From the NCBI GenBank assembly GCA_900466575.1, contig UBMP01000008.1, positions 124,001 to 188,000 of the forward strand: a stretch of 64,000 nt of DNA, given 5' to 3'. Below the pieces are notes generated by a model, which did not search any database, was not told the origin of the DNA, and was given only the letters and a program-made list of their open reading frames with translations. Positions 1-10,782 of the stretch are shown piece after piece (the stretch's first letter is position 1; each line of letters opens with the position of its first letter). The DNA comes from Hyphomicrobiales bacterium. GTDB lineage: Bacteria; Pseudomonadota; Alphaproteobacteria; Rhizobiales; Rhizobiaceae. The position numbers and the translations under genes were made by a program.

Positions 1-192
1 TTCCTTGATGAAGGCGATGTCGGGCAGGACGAGGTCGGCACCCGGAAGATCGGGGCCGGCGAAGGTCACGCCGCAATCGACCATGATCCACTGGCGCTTG
101 GTCGAGGGACCATAGCCGTAGAGCGCGAGGTTCATCCCGATCTCGCCCACGCCACCCAGCGGCAGAAAAACCAGTTCGTCAGACTTCGCCAT
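1..192 (-). CDS. rnj: Ribonuclease J, N-terminal fragment (cut by window edge)
   Basis: The 64 visible codons begin MAKSDELVFLPLGGVGEIGM, which matches the start of the metallo-beta-lactamase/beta-CASP ribonuclease J family. These cytoplasmic enzymes act in 5'-to-3' and endonucleolytic RNA turnover and rRNA processing. The zinc-binding HxHxDH motif would lie beyond the window edge, so it cannot be checked. The ATG follows the birA stop by two bases, and a purine-rich AGGAAG stretch inside the end of birA can serve as its ribosome binding site. This suggests it is the distal gene of the nuo-birA transcript. The identity is a family assignment from the N-terminus only. Confidence 0.85.
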   Translation of the reverse strand, partial: MAKSDELVFLPLGGVGEIGMNLALYGYGPSTKRQWIMVDCGVTFAGPDLPGADLVLPDIAFIKE

Positions 193-194
193 AC

Positions 195-965
195 TCAACT
201 TCTTCCTAAGAAAAACACATCGCCCGCCGCGATTGCCTGGCGCGTTCCGTCAGGCAGATCGAGCAATAGCATGCCCTGCGCATCAATCCCGGAAAAAACG
301 CCCTGCAGCGAACGATCGGGAAGATTGACAGTGACCGGCTCACCAATACCCTTTGCGACCTGCCGCCATTGCTCCACCAGTCTGGACGTGCCCTCGCCTC
401 GGCTCCAGACCGACAGCATGTGCTCCATCGCTTCGTAAAGACGCGCGAACAGAATTTCGGAGCTGCAGGTTGCGCCGCGTTCCGACAGGCAGGTGACGGG
501 ATACAGGGTCTCAGCCGGCTTGTGCGCAATGTTGATGCCGCAGCCGATGACCAGCCCATGGTGCCCGTGCGGAAGCGACTCGCCTTCGAGCAGGATGCCG
601 CTGACCTTGCAGCCCTCCACCAGCACGTCGTTCGGCCACTTGATCCGGACATCGACATCGGCAGGCAATTCGCGGCGGATGGCGTCATAAACGGCGAGCG
701 ACACAGCAAGCGGCAGGCTTGCCAGACGGTCGAGCGGCGCAGGGTCGATGAGAAGCAGGGAGGCATACAGATTGCCGGGCTCAGAAACCCAGGAACGACC
801 GCGGCGCGCACGACCACCAGTCTGCCTGCGGGCTGTGATCCAGAGATGACCCGGATCGCCAGCACGCGCGCGTTCGAGACATTCGAGGTTGGTCGATTGC
901 GTCTCGTTCAGTTCTATGTGCCGAAAGCCGGTGACCGGCTTTCGGCTGATTTCCATCCCGTCCAT
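195..965 (-). CDS. birA: Biotin--[acetyl-CoA-carboxylase] ligase
   Basis: A 256-residue protein that activates biotin to biotinyl-AMP and transfers it to carrier lysines such as that of acetyl-CoA carboxylase. The biotinyl-AMP loop is visible as GGRARRGR (residues 50-57), followed by KWPNDV (109-114) and KVSGILLEG with the conserved Lys120. It lacks the N-terminal winged-helix domain of E. coli BirA, so it should be a group I ligase without repressor function. Its ATG shares one base with the nuoN stop (TGATG), which implies translational coupling. A second in-frame ATG at codon 4 is a possible start. The position after nuoN is, from memory, common in rhizobia. Confidence 0.93.
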   Translation of the reverse strand: MDGMEISRKPVTGFRHIELNETQSTNLECLERARAGDPGHLWITARRQTGGRARRGRSWVSEPGNLYASLLLIDPAPLDRLASLPLAVSLAVYDAIRRELPADVDVRIKWPNDVLVEGCKVSGILLEGESLPHGHHGLVIGCGINIAHKPAETLYPVTCLSERGATCSSEILFARLYEAMEHMLSVWSRGEGTSRLVEQWRQVAKGIGEPVTVNLPDRSLQGVFSGIDAQGMLLLDLPDGTRQAIAAGDVFFLGRS

Positions 966-2407
966 CAGTAGAAGGAACGGGCAGCAGCTTCAGCCGCAGC
1001 ACCCAGCGGGCCACCGATCAGCAGGTAGCCGATCACGAAGAGGCCCGAGAGTCCGTAAACCAGCTTCAGTTCGCCGGCCGGACGCGAGAACTCCTGCTTG
1101 GCGTCGTCGAACCACATGACCTTGACGATGCGCAGGTAGTAGTAGCAACCGACGACCGAGGACAGAACGCCGAGGATGGCCAGCGTCAGGAGGTTCGCCT
1201 TGATGGCGGCCATGAAGACGAAATACTTGGCGAAGAACCCGGCGAGCGGCGGGATGCCAGCCAGCGAGAACATGAGCAGCGTCAGCACAAGCGCCATGAC
1301 CGGGTTGGTCTTGGAGAGGCCTGCCAGATCATCGGTGCCCTCGACGGCGCGGCCATCCTTGAGGCGCATGGCCAGGATGCAGGCGAACGCGCCGAGCGAC
1401 ATGACCGAGTAGATCGCAAGGTAAAGGAGAACGCCGGAAATGCCTTCCTGATTGCCAGCCGCAATACCGACCAGCGCATAGCCCATGTGACCGATCGAGG
1501 AATAGGCCATCAGGCGCTTGATGTTCGTCTGGCCGATGGCAGCGAAGGCACCGAGGGCCATCGAAGCAATCGAGATGAAGACAAGGATCTGCTGCCAGTC
1601 ATGCACGATCGGCTTGAAGGCAACGGCGACGAGGTGGATCAGGATCGCCATCGCGGCAACCTTCGGGGCAGCCGAGAAGAAGGCCGTGACCGGGGTCGGC
1701 GCGCCTTCATACACGTCCGGCGTCCACATGTGGAACGGCACGGCCGAGATCTTGAAGGCAATGCCGGCGAGCACGAAGACGAGGCCGAAGACCAGACCCA
1801 GCGAGCGATGCTCGGCGGTCAGTGCTGCGGCAATTTCCGAGAAGCCCGTCTGGCCTGTGAAGCCGTAGACCAGCGACATGCCGTAGAGCAGCATGCCCGA
1901 AGACAGCGCGCCGAGAACGAAGTACTTGAGGCCGGCTTCCGTCGACTTCAGGCTGTCGCGGTTGATCGCGGCGACGACGTAGAGCGCCAGAGACTGCAGT
2001 TCGAGCGACAGGTAGAGCGAGATGATGTCGTTGGCCGAAATCATCAGCATCATACCGAGCGTCGCAAGGACCATCAGCACCGGATATTCGAACCGCTGGT
2101 CCGGCTCGGACCGGCGATTGCCGATCGACAGGATCAGCGCAACGACGGCGCCGGCGAGCGCCAGTACCTTCATGAAGCGGACGAAGGCGTCCGAACGGTA
2201 GGCCCCGGCATAAGCGGTCCCATCGACGCCCTTGAAGACGACGAGCGCACCGACGGCAATCAGCAACAGGACCGAAAGTCCCGTGACGGTGCCGACCGAC
2301 TTGTCACCGGAAAAGACGCCGATCATCAGAAGGATCAGCGCGCCGACAGCGAGAACCAGCTCCGGAAGCGAAAGCTGCAGGCTGGCAATGAGCGTTTCTG
2401 CGGTCAT
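965..2407 (-). CDS. nuoN: NADH-quinone oxidoreductase subunit N
   Basis: A 480-residue polytopic membrane protein of the antiporter-like proton-pumping family, last of the three large pump subunits (L, M, N) of respiratory complex I. The sequence is almost continuously hydrophobic, consistent with about 14 transmembrane helices, and has the family block around [20 protein letters not shown] and the lysine-containing [17 protein letters not shown] segment. It follows nuoM by 19 bases and overlaps birA by one base. Length is normal for alphaproteobacteria. It sits in the cytoplasmic membrane arm. Confidence 0.97.
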   Translation of the reverse strand: MTAETLIASLQLSLPELVLAVGALILLMIGVFSGDKSVGTVTGLSVLLLIAVGALVVFKGVDGTAYAGAYRSDAFVRFMKVLALAGAVVALILSIGNRRSEPDQRFEYPVLMVLATLGMMLMISANDIISLYLSLELQSLALYVVAAINRDSLKSTEAGLKYFVLGALSSGMLLYGMSLVYGFTGQTGFSEIAAALTAEHRSLGLVFGLVFVLAGIAFKISAVPFHMWTPDVYEGAPTPVTAFFSAAPKVAAMAILIHLVAVAFKPIVHDWQQILVFISIASMALGAFAAIGQTNIKRLMAYSSIGHMGYALVGIAAGNQEGISGVLLYLAIYSVMSLGAFACILAMRLKDGRAVEGTDDLAGLSKTNPVMALVLTLLMFSLAGIPPLAGFFAKYFVFMAAIKANLLTLAILGVLSSVVGCYYYLRIVKVMWFDDAKQEFSRPAGELKLVYGLSGLFVIGYLLIGGPLGAAAEAAARSFY

Positions 2408-2426
2408 GATCTCTTTAATCCCGTCG

Positions 2427-3938
2427 TCAGTTCATCGTGACCGCGACAGAATGCGCGGCTTCGATTGCAGCAGTATAGTTCTTGAGCAGCAGGTCCACGG
2501 AGGCCGCGGTCGCATTGAAGACCGGAGCCGGATAGACGCCGAAGAAAATTGTGAGGATCGCCAGCGGATACAGGATCAGCTTTTCACGTGCCGAAAGGTC
2601 CAGCAGGCTCTTCAGCGTGTCCTTTTCCAGCGCACCGAAGATGACCCGGCGATAGAGCCAGAGCGCATAGGCGGCCGAGAGGATCACACCCGTCGCGGCA
2701 AACAGCGCCACGAAGGTGTTGGCGCGGAAGGCACCCATCAGCGTCAGGAATTCGCCAACGAAGCCCGACGTGCCCGGAAGGCCGACGTTTGCCATGGTGA
2801 AGACCATGAAGGCCACGGCGTATTTCGGCATGTTGTTGACCAGACCGCCATAGGCCGCGATTTCGCGGGTATGCAGGCGGTCATAGACAACACCGACGCA
2901 GAGGAAGAGCGCGCCGGAGACGATGCCGTGCGACAGCATCTGGTAGATCGCACCCTGCACGCCCTGAACATTCGCCGCGAAGATGCCCATGGTCACATAA
3001 CCCATGTGGGCGATCGACGAATAGGCGATCAGCTTCTTGATGTCGGTCTGCATGAGCGCGACCAGCGAGGTATAGATGATCGCCAGAACCGAGAGCGTGA
3101 AGACGAAGGGCGCGAAGTGTTCCGACGCAACGGGGAACATGGCCAGCGAAAAGCGGATGAAACCGTAGCCACCAAGCTTCAGAAGGATGCCGGCCAGGAT
3201 GACGGAACCCGCCGTCGGGGCCTGAACGTGCGCGTCGGGAAGCCAGGTATGGACCGGCCACATCGGCATCTTCACCGCAAACGAGGCGAAGAAGGCGAGC
3301 CATAGCCAGGTCTGCATGCCGGCCGGGAACTTGTGGCTCAGGAGTTCCGGAATGCTGGTCGTGCCGGCGTTCCAGTACATGGCCATGATGGCGAGCAGCA
3401 TCAGCACCGAGCCGAGCAGCGTATAGAGGAAGAACTTGTAGGACGCGTAGACGCGATCCTTGCCGCCCCAGACACCGATGATGATGAACATCGGGATCAG
3501 GCCCGCTTCGAAGAACACGTAGAAGAGCACGATGTCGAGCGAGATGAACACGCCGAGCATCAGGACTTCCAGGATCAGGAAGGCGATCATGTATTCCTTG
3601 ATGCGCTTCTCGACGGCGAACCAGCTGGCGAGCACGCAGAAGGGCATGAGGAAGGTCGTCAGGATGACGAAGAGCATAGAGATGCCGTCGACGCCGACAG
3701 CGTAGGAAATGCCCGTATTCAGCCAGGCATGCTTTTCGACCATCTGGAAGCCGGGATTGGCGTTGTCAAAGCCGATCCAGATGAAGAGCGATACGACGAA
3801 GGTCACGACCGTCGTCAGCAGCGAAATGGTCAGAACATTCCGGCGGCCCGACGGGGAGTCGTCGCGGGTCAAAAGCAGCAACAGCACGCCGACGAGCGGC
3901 AGGAAGGTGACGACGGTCAGAATTGGCCAATCGGTCAT
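2427..3938 (-). CDS. nuoM: NADH-quinone oxidoreductase subunit M
   Basis: A 503-residue antiporter-like membrane subunit of complex I that contributes a proton channel. Diagnostic segments are [20 protein letters not shown] and [18 protein letters not shown], with membrane helices throughout. A longer open frame runs 67 codons upstream, but that extension is arginine-rich and lies inside nuoL. The correct start is the ATG beginning MTDWPIL, which shares one base with the nuoL stop (TGATG). That overlap, and the same arrangement at nuoN/birA, points to coupled translation. Confidence 0.97.
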   Translation of the reverse strand: MTDWPILTVVTFLPLVGVLLLLLTRDDSPSGRRNVLTISLLTTVVTFVVSLFIWIGFDNANPGFQMVEKHAWLNTGISYAVGVDGISMLFVILTTFLMPFCVLASWFAVEKRIKEYMIAFLILEVLMLGVFISLDIVLFYVFFEAGLIPMFIIIGVWGGKDRVYASYKFFLYTLLGSVLMLLAIMAMYWNAGTTSIPELLSHKFPAGMQTWLWLAFFASFAVKMPMWPVHTWLPDAHVQAPTAGSVILAGILLKLGGYGFIRFSLAMFPVASEHFAPFVFTLSVLAIIYTSLVALMQTDIKKLIAYSSIAHMGYVTMGIFAANVQGVQGAIYQMLSHGIVSGALFLCVGVVYDRLHTREIAAYGGLVNNMPKYAVAFMVFTMANVGLPGTSGFVGEFLTLMGAFRANTFVALFAATGVILSAAYALWLYRRVIFGALEKDTLKSLLDLSAREKLILYPLAILTIFFGVYPAPVFNATAASVDLLLKNYTAAIEAAHSVAVTMN

Positions 3939-5929
3939 CAGAGGGCACTCCCGAACATCATCCAGGTAACGAGCGCGGCAATGCCGATGAGCATCGCGAA
4001 CGCGTAATGGTAAAGGTAGCCGGACTGGAGCCGGACAACGCGGCCGGTCACATCCATGACGCGGGCGGCAACACCGTTCGGGCCGAAGCCGTCGATCACG
4101 CGGCCATCGCCTTCCTTCCAGAGGAAGTTGCCGAGCCACTTGGCCGAGCGGACGAACAGGAAGTCGTAGATCTCGTCAAAGTACCACTTGTTCAGCAGGA
4201 ACTCGTAGAGAACGCGATGCTGCTGGGCCAGAACCTTCGGCACATTCGGCGACACGATGTACATCCAGTAAGACAGCAGGAAGCCGAGCACCATGGCAAT
4301 GAAGGGGCTGAGCGAAACCAGAGCCGGCACTTCATGAACGTGGTGCAGGATCTCGTTAGTCGGAAGCGTGAAGAGCGCGCCCTTCCAGAATTCCTTGTAC
4401 TCTTCGCCGAAGAAATGCTCGTGGAAGACGACACCGGCAAGAAGTGCGCCGATCGACAGGATCAGCAGCGGCAACAGCATGACCATCGGCGATTCATGGA
4501 CGTGGTGCATGACTTCGTGTGAGGCGCGCGGCTTGCCGTGGAAAGTCATGTGGACCAGACGCCACGAGTAGAAGCTCGTGAAGAAGGCAGCAATGACCAG
4601 GAGCCAGAAGGCGAATTGACCGGAAGCGCTGTGCGCAGCATAGGTCGCCTCGATGATGGCATCCTTGGAGAAGAAGCCCGCCGTGCCGATGACGGTGAAC
4701 GGAACGCCGACACCCGTGAGGGCGAGCGTGCCGATCATCATGGCCCAGTAAGTCATCTGGATATGCTTGCGCAGGCCACCCATGTAACGCATGTCCTGCT
4801 CGCCATCGACGGCATGGATCACCGAACCGGCGCCAAGGAACAGGAGAGCCTTGAAGAAGGCGTGCGTGAAGAGGTGGAACACGGCCGCGCCATACGCGCC
4901 GACACCCAGCGCCGCGAACATATAGCCGAGCTGCGAGCAGGTCGAATAGGCGATGACGCGCTTGATGTCGTTCTGGACGAGACCGACGGTCGCGGCGAAG
5001 AAGGCCGTGATCGCACCGATGATGGTGACGACGGTCAGCGCGTCCGGCGACAGTTCGAACAGCGGCGACATGCGGGCGACGAGAAATACGCCGGCGGTGA
5101 CCATGGTTGCGGCATGGATGAGCGCCGAAACCGGCGTCGGGCCTTCCATGGCGTCCGGAAGCCAGGTGTGCAGCAGGAACTGCGCCGACTTGCCCATCGC
5201 GCCGAGGAACAGCAGCAGGCAGGTCGCGGTGATCGCGTGGCCCTGATCAAGCTGCATGCCGAAGAGGGTGATCACGACCTTGCCCTGCCCTGCAGCAGGA
5301 ATATAGGTCGGCGCGGCGGCAAAGATCGTATCGAAGTTGATCGAGCCGAACAGCACGAAGACGCTGAAGATGCCGAGAACGAAGCCGAAGTCGCCAACGC
5401 GGTTGACGATGAAGGCCTTCATCGCGGCAGCACTCGCGGACGGCTTCTTGAACCAGAAGCCGATGAGCAGGTACGAGGCCAGACCCACGCCTTCCCAGCC
5501 GAAGAACATCTGCAGCAGGTTGTCCGACGTGATGAGCATGAGCATCGCGAAGGTGAAGAGCGAGAGATAGGCGAAGAAGCGCGGCCGATGCGGATCGTGG
5601 TGCATGTAGCCGATCGAGTAGAGATGCACGAGCGACGACACCGTGTTGACGACGACAAACATCACGGCCGTCAGGGTGTCGATGCGGAATGCCCAGGAAA
5701 CATCAAGGCCGCCGGACTGAATCCAGTGCAGAACCTGAACCTTGATGACTTCCTCGTTGTGGCCCAGCGCCACGTTCACGAAGATCACCCAGGAAAGAAC
5801 CGCGACGACGATCATGAGGCTCGTCGTGACGAATTCGGACGCCTTGGCGCCGATGGTGTTGCCACCGAGGCCTGCAATGAGGAAGCCGATCAGCGGAAGG
5901 AAGACGATGGCTTTGTAGAGCATGTCCAT
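3938..5929 (-). CDS. nuoL: NADH-quinone oxidoreductase subunit L
   Basis: A 663-residue protein, the largest membrane subunit of complex I. It carries the distal proton pump and the long lateral helix at its C-terminus. Conserved blocks are visible: [38 protein letters not shown] and [15 protein letters not shown], plus the [19 protein letters not shown] helix with the pumping lysine. The last 100 or so residues end in a hydrophobic anchor after an amphipathic stretch, as expected for the lateral arm. It lies 7 bases after nuoK and overlaps the nuoM start by one base. Confidence 0.97.
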   Translation of the reverse strand: MDMLYKAIVFLPLIGFLIAGLGGNTIGAKASEFVTTSLMIVVAVLSWVIFVNVALGHNEEVIKVQVLHWIQSGGLDVSWAFRIDTLTAVMFVVVNTVSSLVHLYSIGYMHHDPHRPRFFAYLSLFTFAMLMLITSDNLLQMFFGWEGVGLASYLLIGFWFKKPSASAAAMKAFIVNRVGDFGFVLGIFSVFVLFGSINFDTIFAAAPTYIPAAGQGKVVITLFGMQLDQGHAITATCLLLFLGAMGKSAQFLLHTWLPDAMEGPTPVSALIHAATMVTAGVFLVARMSPLFELSPDALTVVTIIGAITAFFAATVGLVQNDIKRVIAYSTCSQLGYMFAALGVGAYGAAVFHLFTHAFFKALLFLGAGSVIHAVDGEQDMRYMGGLRKHIQMTYWAMMIGTLALTGVGVPFTVIGTAGFFSKDAIIEATYAAHSASGQFAFWLLVIAAFFTSFYSWRLVHMTFHGKPRASHEVMHHVHESPMVMLLPLLILSIGALLAGVVFHEHFFGEEYKEFWKGALFTLPTNEILHHVHEVPALVSLSPFIAMVLGFLLSYWMYIVSPNVPKVLAQQHRVLYEFLLNKWYFDEIYDFLFVRSAKWLGNFLWKEGDGRVIDGFGPNGVAARVMDVTGRVVRLQSGYLYHYAFAMLIGIAALVTWMMFGSAL

Positions 5930-5936
5930 GGTTCGA

Positions 5937-6245
5937 TCAGCCCTTCATGACGTTGACGTCATCCACCGCGATGGAGCCGCGGTTGCGGTAGAAGACGACG
6001 AGAATTGCAAGACCGATGGCAGCTTCCGCAGCCGCGACGGTCAGAATGAACAAAGCGAAGACCTGGCCCGCAATGTCATGCAGGAAGGTCGAGAAGGCCA
6101 CCATGTTGATGTTGACGGCGAGCAGGATGAGCTCGACCGACATCAGGATGACGATGATGTTCTTGCGGTTCAGGAAAATCCCGAAGATACCCAGCACGAA
6201 GAGGATGGCGCTGACCGTGAGATAATGGGAAATACCGATTTCCAT
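5937..6245 (-). CDS. nuoK: NADH-quinone oxidoreductase subunit K
   Basis: A 102-residue, three-helix membrane subunit of complex I starting [20 protein letters not shown]. The conserved membrane glutamates lie in [15 protein letters not shown] and in the [12 protein letters not shown] segment, both of which belong to the hydrophilic axis of the membrane arm. Length is standard. It lies 33 bases downstream of nuoJ and 7 bases upstream of nuoL in the same transcription unit. Confidence 0.97.
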   Translation of the reverse strand: MEIGISHYLTVSAILFVLGIFGIFLNRKNIIVILMSVELILLAVNINMVAFSTFLHDIAGQVFALFILTVAAAEAAIGLAILVVFYRNRGSIAVDDVNVMKG

Positions 6246-6278
6246 GATTTAGTGTCCTTGAATATCCGGTCGCCTGCC

Positions 6279-6893
6279 TTAGATGCCCTGCCCCGGCTTC
6301 ACCTTGACGATCGAAACCGCCGTCTCCGGTGTGCGGGCCACCTGGGCCGAAATGTTCTGCCGCTTGACGTTCGTCCGGTGCTTCAGCGTCAGCACGATGG
6401 CGCCGATCATGGCGACCAGAAGAACAAGTCCGGCGATCTGGAAGAAGTAGACGTAGTGCGTGTAGAGCACGTCACCCAGCGCCTGCGTGTTGGAGCGCTC
6501 GGTCAGTGCCGGGATCGGAACGGCGGCCTTCTTCGCGATTTCCGGCGAGATCGTCGAACCGCCGATCACGAAGATCAGTTCGAGCGCCAGGATGATACCG
6601 ATCAGCCCACCGATCGGCGCGTATTCCAGCGCCTTCGTGCGGAGCGCCGCGAAATCGACATCCAGCATCATGACGACGAAGAGGAAGAGAACCGCAACCG
6701 CGCCGACATAGACGACGAGAAGGATCATCGCCAGGAATTCGGCGCCGGTCAGCAGGAAGAGCCCGGCCGCGTTGAAGAAGGTCAGGATCAGGAACAGGAC
6801 GGAGTGAACCGGGTTCCGCGCCGAAATCACCATGAACGCCGATGCGATGGCGATGAAGGCGAACAGATAAAAGAATAGAGCCTGAAGACCCAT
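6279..6893 (-). CDS. nuoJ: NADH-quinone oxidoreductase subunit J
   Basis: A 204-residue membrane subunit of complex I starting MGLQALFFYLFAF. The conserved third-helix signature is present as EFLAMILLVVYVGAVAVLFLFVVMM (quoted in part: AMILLVVYVGAVAVLF). The open frame extends 17 codons further upstream through a charged stretch, but the chosen ATG gives the usual family N-terminus. The upstream gap to nuoI is unusually long for this operon (137 bases) and contains a GC-rich hairpin, described separately. Confidence 0.96.
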   Translation of the reverse strand: MGLQALFFYLFAFIAIASAFMVISARNPVHSVLFLILTFFNAAGLFLLTGAEFLAMILLVVYVGAVAVLFLFVVMMLDVDFAALRTKALEYAPIGGLIGIILALELIFVIGGSTISPEIAKKAAVPIPALTERSNTQALGDVLYTHYVYFFQIAGLVLLVAMIGAIVLTLKHRTNVKRQNISAQVARTPETAVSIVKVKPGQGI

Positions 6894-6985
6894 GTCGATG
6901 CCTTTTTCAGCTTTCCGGAGGACGACGGTCCGTCGCCGGCCCATCCGGTGAGACGCACCGGTTGCCGGCGCGCCATGCCCCTTTT

Positions 6986-7012
6986 GCGCGGCCGCCCAAA
7001 CGGCGGCGCGCG
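6986..7012 (-). other. GC-rich intercistronic hairpin between nuoI and nuoJ
   Basis: GCCGCC (6991-6996) pairs with GGCGGC (7002-7007) around a CAAAC loop, and a bulge extends the stem by about four more G:C pairs. It lies in the 137-base gap between nuoI and nuoJ. No uridine run follows on the minus strand, so it does not look like an efficient intrinsic terminator. A role in mRNA processing or in protecting the upstream message is possible but is inference. Confidence 0.45.
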
Positions 7013-7030
7013 TTTCATGTCAGATGCGGA

Positions 7031-7522
7031 TCACCGGTAGGGTGCGTCCATTGCGATATTGGCCGCGATTTCCCGCTCCCAGCGGTCGCCGTTGTCGAGA
7101 AGACGGGCCTTGTCGTAGTAAAGTTCTTCGCGCGTTTCCGTCGCGAATTCGAAATTCGGGCCTTCGACGATGGCGTCGACCGGGCAGGCTTCCTGGCAGA
7201 AGCCACAATAGATGCACTTCACCATGTCGATGTCGTAGCGAACCGTTCGGCGCGTGCCGTCATTGCGGCGCGGACCGGCCTCGATGGTGATGGCCTGAGC
7301 GGGACAGATCGCTTCGCAGAGCTTGCAGGCGATGCAACGCTCTTCACCATTGGGATAACGGCGCAGGGCATGCTCACCACGGAAGCGCGGCGAAACCGGT
7401 CCCTTTTCAAAGGGATAGTTCACGGTGGCCTTCGGAGCGAAGAAATAGCGCATGGTCAGACCGATGGCGCTGATGAACTCGCGCAGGAAAAGCGACTTAA
7501 CGAATTGGGTAGCAGAGGCCAT
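7031..7522 (-). CDS. nuoI: NADH-quinone oxidoreductase subunit I
   Basis: A 163-residue 8Fe ferredoxin-like subunit carrying clusters N6a and N6b in the peripheral arm of complex I. Two CxxCxxCxxxCP motifs are visible, [14 protein letters not shown] and [15 protein letters not shown], about 40 residues apart. The open frame has 69 extra N-terminal codons that lie within nuoH. The ATG giving [16 protein letters not shown] is chosen because it matches the family N-terminus and starts 2 bases after the nuoH stop. Confidence 0.97.
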   Translation of the reverse strand: MASATQFVKSLFLREFISAIGLTMRYFFAPKATVNYPFEKGPVSPRFRGEHALRRYPNGEERCIACKLCEAICPAQAITIEAGPRRNDGTRRTVRYDIDMVKCIYCGFCQEACPVDAIVEGPNFEFATETREELYYDKARLLDNGDRWEREIAANIAMDAPYR

Positions 7523-7524
7523 GG

Positions 7525-8568
7525 TCACGCCCATCCCGTCAGCTTGAGTACGAATGCGGTCACGATCAGGAAGAAGAGCGACAGCGGAAGGAAGACCTTC
7601 CAGCCGAGACGCATCAGTTGGTCGTAACGGTAGCGGGGCACGAATGCCTTCACCAGGCCGAACATGAAGAAGACCATGGTTGCCTTCAGGACGAACCAGA
7701 TGATGCCCGGAACCCAGTTGAGGAACCATACATCAACCGGAGCCAGCCAGCCGCCGAGGAAGAGGATCGTCGTCAGCGCGCACATCAGGACGATGGCCGA
7801 ATATTCGCCGAGCATGAACATCATGTAGGGCGTGGAGCCATATTCGACCATGAAGCCGGCCACGAGTTCCGATTCTGCTTCGGGAAGGTCGAAGGGCGGA
7901 CGGTTCGTTTCAGCCAGCGCCGAGATGAAGAAGATGATGAAGACCGGGAAGAGCGCGAGCCAGTTCCAGTCGAGGAGCGACGGCGGCAGGCCAAGCTTGG
8001 TACCAAGGCCGGTATTCTGTGCCATGACGATGTCGGAGAGGTTCAGCGAACCGACGGTCAAAAGAACGGTCACGATGACGAAGCCGATCGAGACTTCATA
8101 GGACACCATCTGCGCAGCAGAACGCAGCGCGCCGAGGAACGGGTACTTCGAGTTCGAAGCCCAACCACCCATGATGATGCCGTAAACCTCAAGCGAGGAG
8201 ATCGCAAAAACATAGAGGATGCCGACATTGATGTTGGCGACCACCCAGCCGGCATTCAGCGGAATAACGGCCCAAGTGGCGAGTGCCAGCGTCACGGCTA
8301 CCAGCGGCGCGAGAAGGAAGACGCCCTTGTTGGCGCCGGCCGGAATGACCGGTTCCTTGAGCACGAACTTCAAAAGGTCGGCGAAGGACTGGAAAAGTCC
8401 CCAGGGACCCACCACGTTAGGTCCGCGGCGCATCTGCACGGCAGCCCAGATCTTGCGGTCTGCGAGCAGGATATACGCGATGAAGAGCAGCAGCGCGACG
8501 AGCATCAGGAGGGACTCCCCCACGATGATCAGCGCCGGCAAGACATAGGTGAAGAAAAACTGTTCCAT
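7525..8568 (-). CDS. nuoH: NADH-quinone oxidoreductase subunit H
   Basis: A 347-residue membrane subunit that joins the peripheral and membrane arms of complex I and helps form the quinone chamber. Family blocks include [20 protein letters not shown] near the N-terminus and [20 protein letters not shown] with the acidic loop near the quinone site. The chosen ATG (MEQFFFTYV) lies 11 bases after the nuoG stop. The 19-codon upstream extension of the frame lies inside the end of nuoG and was rejected. Confidence 0.97.
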   Translation of the reverse strand: MEQFFFTYVLPALIIVGESLLMLVALLLFIAYILLADRKIWAAVQMRRGPNVVGPWGLFQSFADLLKFVLKEPVIPAGANKGVFLLAPLVAVTLALATWAVIPLNAGWVVANINVGILYVFAISSLEVYGIIMGGWASNSKYPFLGALRSAAQMVSYEVSIGFVIVTVLLTVGSLNLSDIVMAQNTGLGTKLGLPPSLLDWNWLALFPVFIIFFISALAETNRPPFDLPEAESELVAGFMVEYGSTPYMMFMLGEYSAIVLMCALTTILFLGGWLAPVDVWFLNWVPGIIWFVLKATMVFFMFGLVKAFVPRYRYDQLMRLGWKVFLPLSLFFLIVTAFVLKLTGWA

Positions 8569-8579
8569 GATCCCTGCCC

Positions 8580-10661
8580 TTACTCCGCGGCAACCTTGAA
8601 GTTGCTGGCCGCCAGCGCGGAGCATTCAGCCATGACGGCGGACGCCCTCGCTATCGGGTTCGTCAAATAGAAGTCTTTGACCGCGCTTGCAAATGCGGAT
8701 TTCTCCAGAGCACCGGTTTTTTTCGCCAGTGCAGCAATTTCAGACGAAGCACCCGGCTTGATCGTGTCGAGTTCGGCGAAATGCGGGTGGCTCGCATAGA
8801 GTTTTGCCCGCAGAGCACCCAGCGAATCAAACGGCAGCTTCTTGCCGAGCACGTCCGAAAGGGCGCGGATGATCGCCCAGTCTTCGCGGGCATCGCCCGG
8901 TGCGAAGCCGGCGCGCGTGCTCATCTGGACGCGGCCTTCGGTGTTGACCCACGTCCCCGACTTTTCCGTATAGGCAGCGCCCGGCAGAATGACGTCCGCT
9001 GCGGAAGCACCGGCGTCGCCGTGGCTGCCGATATAGACCGTGAAGCCGGCCTTGTTGGCAGTAAAGTCGAGTTCGTCAGCACCGAGCAGGAAGAGGACGT
9101 CCATCGAAGCGAGCTGCGTTGCTGCATCGGCACCGCCTTCGCCCGGCACGAAGCCGAGGTCGAGTGCGCCAACGCGCGAGGCTGCCGTGTGCAGAACGGC
9201 CAAGCCGTTCCACTCGTCGGTGACAGCGCCGCAATCGGCGGCGATCTTGGCTGCAGCAGCGAGAACAGCCGCACCGTTTGCGCCCTTGAGCGCGCCCTGG
9301 CCGACGATGATCATCGGGTTCTTGGCGGCTTTGAGCTTTTCGGCGAAGGCGTTCGAACCGTCTGCGACAGCAGCAAGCGTATCGGTGCCTGCGCCGAGAT
9401 ATTCGTGCTTGTAGCGGAACTCACCATCCTGACCGATGACGCCGACGGCGACACCGCCCTGGCGCCAGCGCTTACGGATGCGGGCGTTGAGAACGGCCGC
9501 TTCAAAGCGCGGGTTGGAGCCGACGAGGAGGAAGGCGTCAGCCTTCTCGATGCCAGCGACAGTCGGGTTGAAGATGTAGGACGCGCGGCCGAGCGACGGA
9601 TCGGCAAAAGCGCCGTCCTGACGGGCGTCGACGTTCTTGGAGCCGAGCGCGGCCATCAGTTCGCCAAGCGCATACATTTCTTCAACAGACGCCAGATCGC
9701 CAGCGATGGCGCCGATCTTCGAACCATTGGTCTTGGAAACGGCATCCTTGATGGAAGCGAAGGCTTCACCCCAGGTCGCGGGAACCAGGCGACCATCCTT
9801 GCGGACATACGGCCGGTCGAGGCGCTGCGTGCGCAGGCCGTCCCAGACGAAGCGCGACTTGTCGGAGATCCACTCCTCGTTCACCTCTTCGTTGACGCGC
9901 GGCATGATGCGCATGACTTCGCGGCCGCGCGTGTCGACGCGGATGGCGGAGCCAAGCGCGTCCATGACGTCGATCGTCTCGGTCTTGTTCAGTTCCCACG
10001 GACGGGCCGTAAAGGCGAAGGGCTTGGAGGTCAGCGCACCAACCGGGCAGAGGTCAACGACGTTGCCCTGCAGCTCGGAGGTCATAGCCTGCTCGAGATA
10101 AGTCGTGATTTCAGCATCTTCGCCGCGGCCGATCAGACCGAGTTCCGAAATGCCTGCGACTTCCGTCGTGAAGCGGACGCAGCGCGTGCAGTGGATGCAG
10201 CGGTTCATCACGGTCTTGACGAGCGGGCCGATATACTTGTCTTCGACGGCGCGCTTGTTTTCATTATAGCGCGTTCCGTCCATGCCGAAGGCCATGGCCT
10301 GGTCCTGCAGGTCGCATTCGCCACCCTGGTCACAGATAGGGCAATCCAGCGGATGGTTGATCAGCAGGAACTCCATCACGCCTTCGCGGGCCTTCTTGAC
10401 CATGGGCGTGTTGGTGAAGACTTCCGGCAGCTCGCCATTCGGGCCGCCACGAATGTCGCGCACGCCCATGGCGCAGGAAGCAGCAGGCTTCGGCGGGCCA
10501 CCCTTCACTTCGATCAGACACATGCGGCAGTTGCCGGCAACCGACAGCCGCTCGTGAAAACAGAAGCGCGGCACCTCGGCCCCGGCTTCTTCGCACGCCT
10601 GCAACAGCGTGAAATGATCCGGAACTTCGATTTCCTTACCGTCGACTTTCAGCTTCGCCAT
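8580..10661 (-). CDS. nuoG: NADH-quinone oxidoreductase subunit G
   Basis: A 693-residue iron-sulfur subunit of complex I. The N-terminus carries a [2Fe-2S] ferredoxin domain (cysteines in [17 protein letters not shown] and SCAMGV). The His/Cys-type cluster follows in [18 protein letters not shown], then a [4Fe-4S] set in [10 protein letters not shown] and CPVGAL. The remaining ~470 residues resemble the molybdopterin-oxidoreductase fold without a cofactor role. Length is typical of alphaproteobacterial and mitochondrial homologues, shorter than the E. coli protein. It is preceded by a 121-base gap with an inverted repeat. Confidence 0.97.
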   Translation of the reverse strand: MAKLKVDGKEIEVPDHFTLLQACEEAGAEVPRFCFHERLSVAGNCRMCLIEVKGGPPKPAASCAMGVRDIRGGPNGELPEVFTNTPMVKKAREGVMEFLLINHPLDCPICDQGGECDLQDQAMAFGMDGTRYNENKRAVEDKYIGPLVKTVMNRCIHCTRCVRFTTEVAGISELGLIGRGEDAEITTYLEQAMTSELQGNVVDLCPVGALTSKPFAFTARPWELNKTETIDVMDALGSAIRVDTRGREVMRIMPRVNEEVNEEWISDKSRFVWDGLRTQRLDRPYVRKDGRLVPATWGEAFASIKDAVSKTNGSKIGAIAGDLASVEEMYALGELMAALGSKNVDARQDGAFADPSLGRASYIFNPTVAGIEKADAFLLVGSNPRFEAAVLNARIRKRWRQGGVAVGVIGQDGEFRYKHEYLGAGTDTLAAVADGSNAFAEKLKAAKNPMIIVGQGALKGANGAAVLAAAAKIAADCGAVTDEWNGLAVLHTAASRVGALDLGFVPGEGGADAATQLASMDVLFLLGADELDFTANKAGFTVYIGSHGDAGASAADVILPGAAYTEKSGTWVNTEGRVQMSTRAGFAPGDAREDWAIIRALSDVLGKKLPFDSLGALRAKLYASHPHFAELDTIKPGASSEIAALAKKTGALEKSAFASAVKDFYLTNPIARASAVMAECSALAASNFKVAAE

Positions 10662-10713
10662 ATTCGCCTTCCCGCTTCCGCGCCCAATCGCGCATCAAGC
10701 CAGAGTTTCTGTC

Positions 10714-10740
10714 GTGGTCCGGGAGGTCCTGACGGACCAC
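10714..10740 (-). other. Inverted repeat upstream of nuoG
   Basis: GTGGTCCG (10714-10721) and CGGACCAC (10733-10740) are perfect inverted arms around an 11-base loop. The repeat lies in the 121-base gap between the nuoF-nuoG spacer gene and nuoG. It has no T-tract on the minus side. It could be an RNA processing or stabilising hairpin within the operon transcript. Confidence 0.45.
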
Positions 10741-10782
10741 CCTCGCCTATTTCATTTCACGCCCTCGACCCAGCCCTGCGGC

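Noticed and set aside
4538-5950. A 470-codon plus-strand frame opposite nuoL
   Set aside because: Reverse-frame image of membrane-protein codons, giving an implausible Glu/Arg/His-rich protein. nuoL on the other strand is certain.
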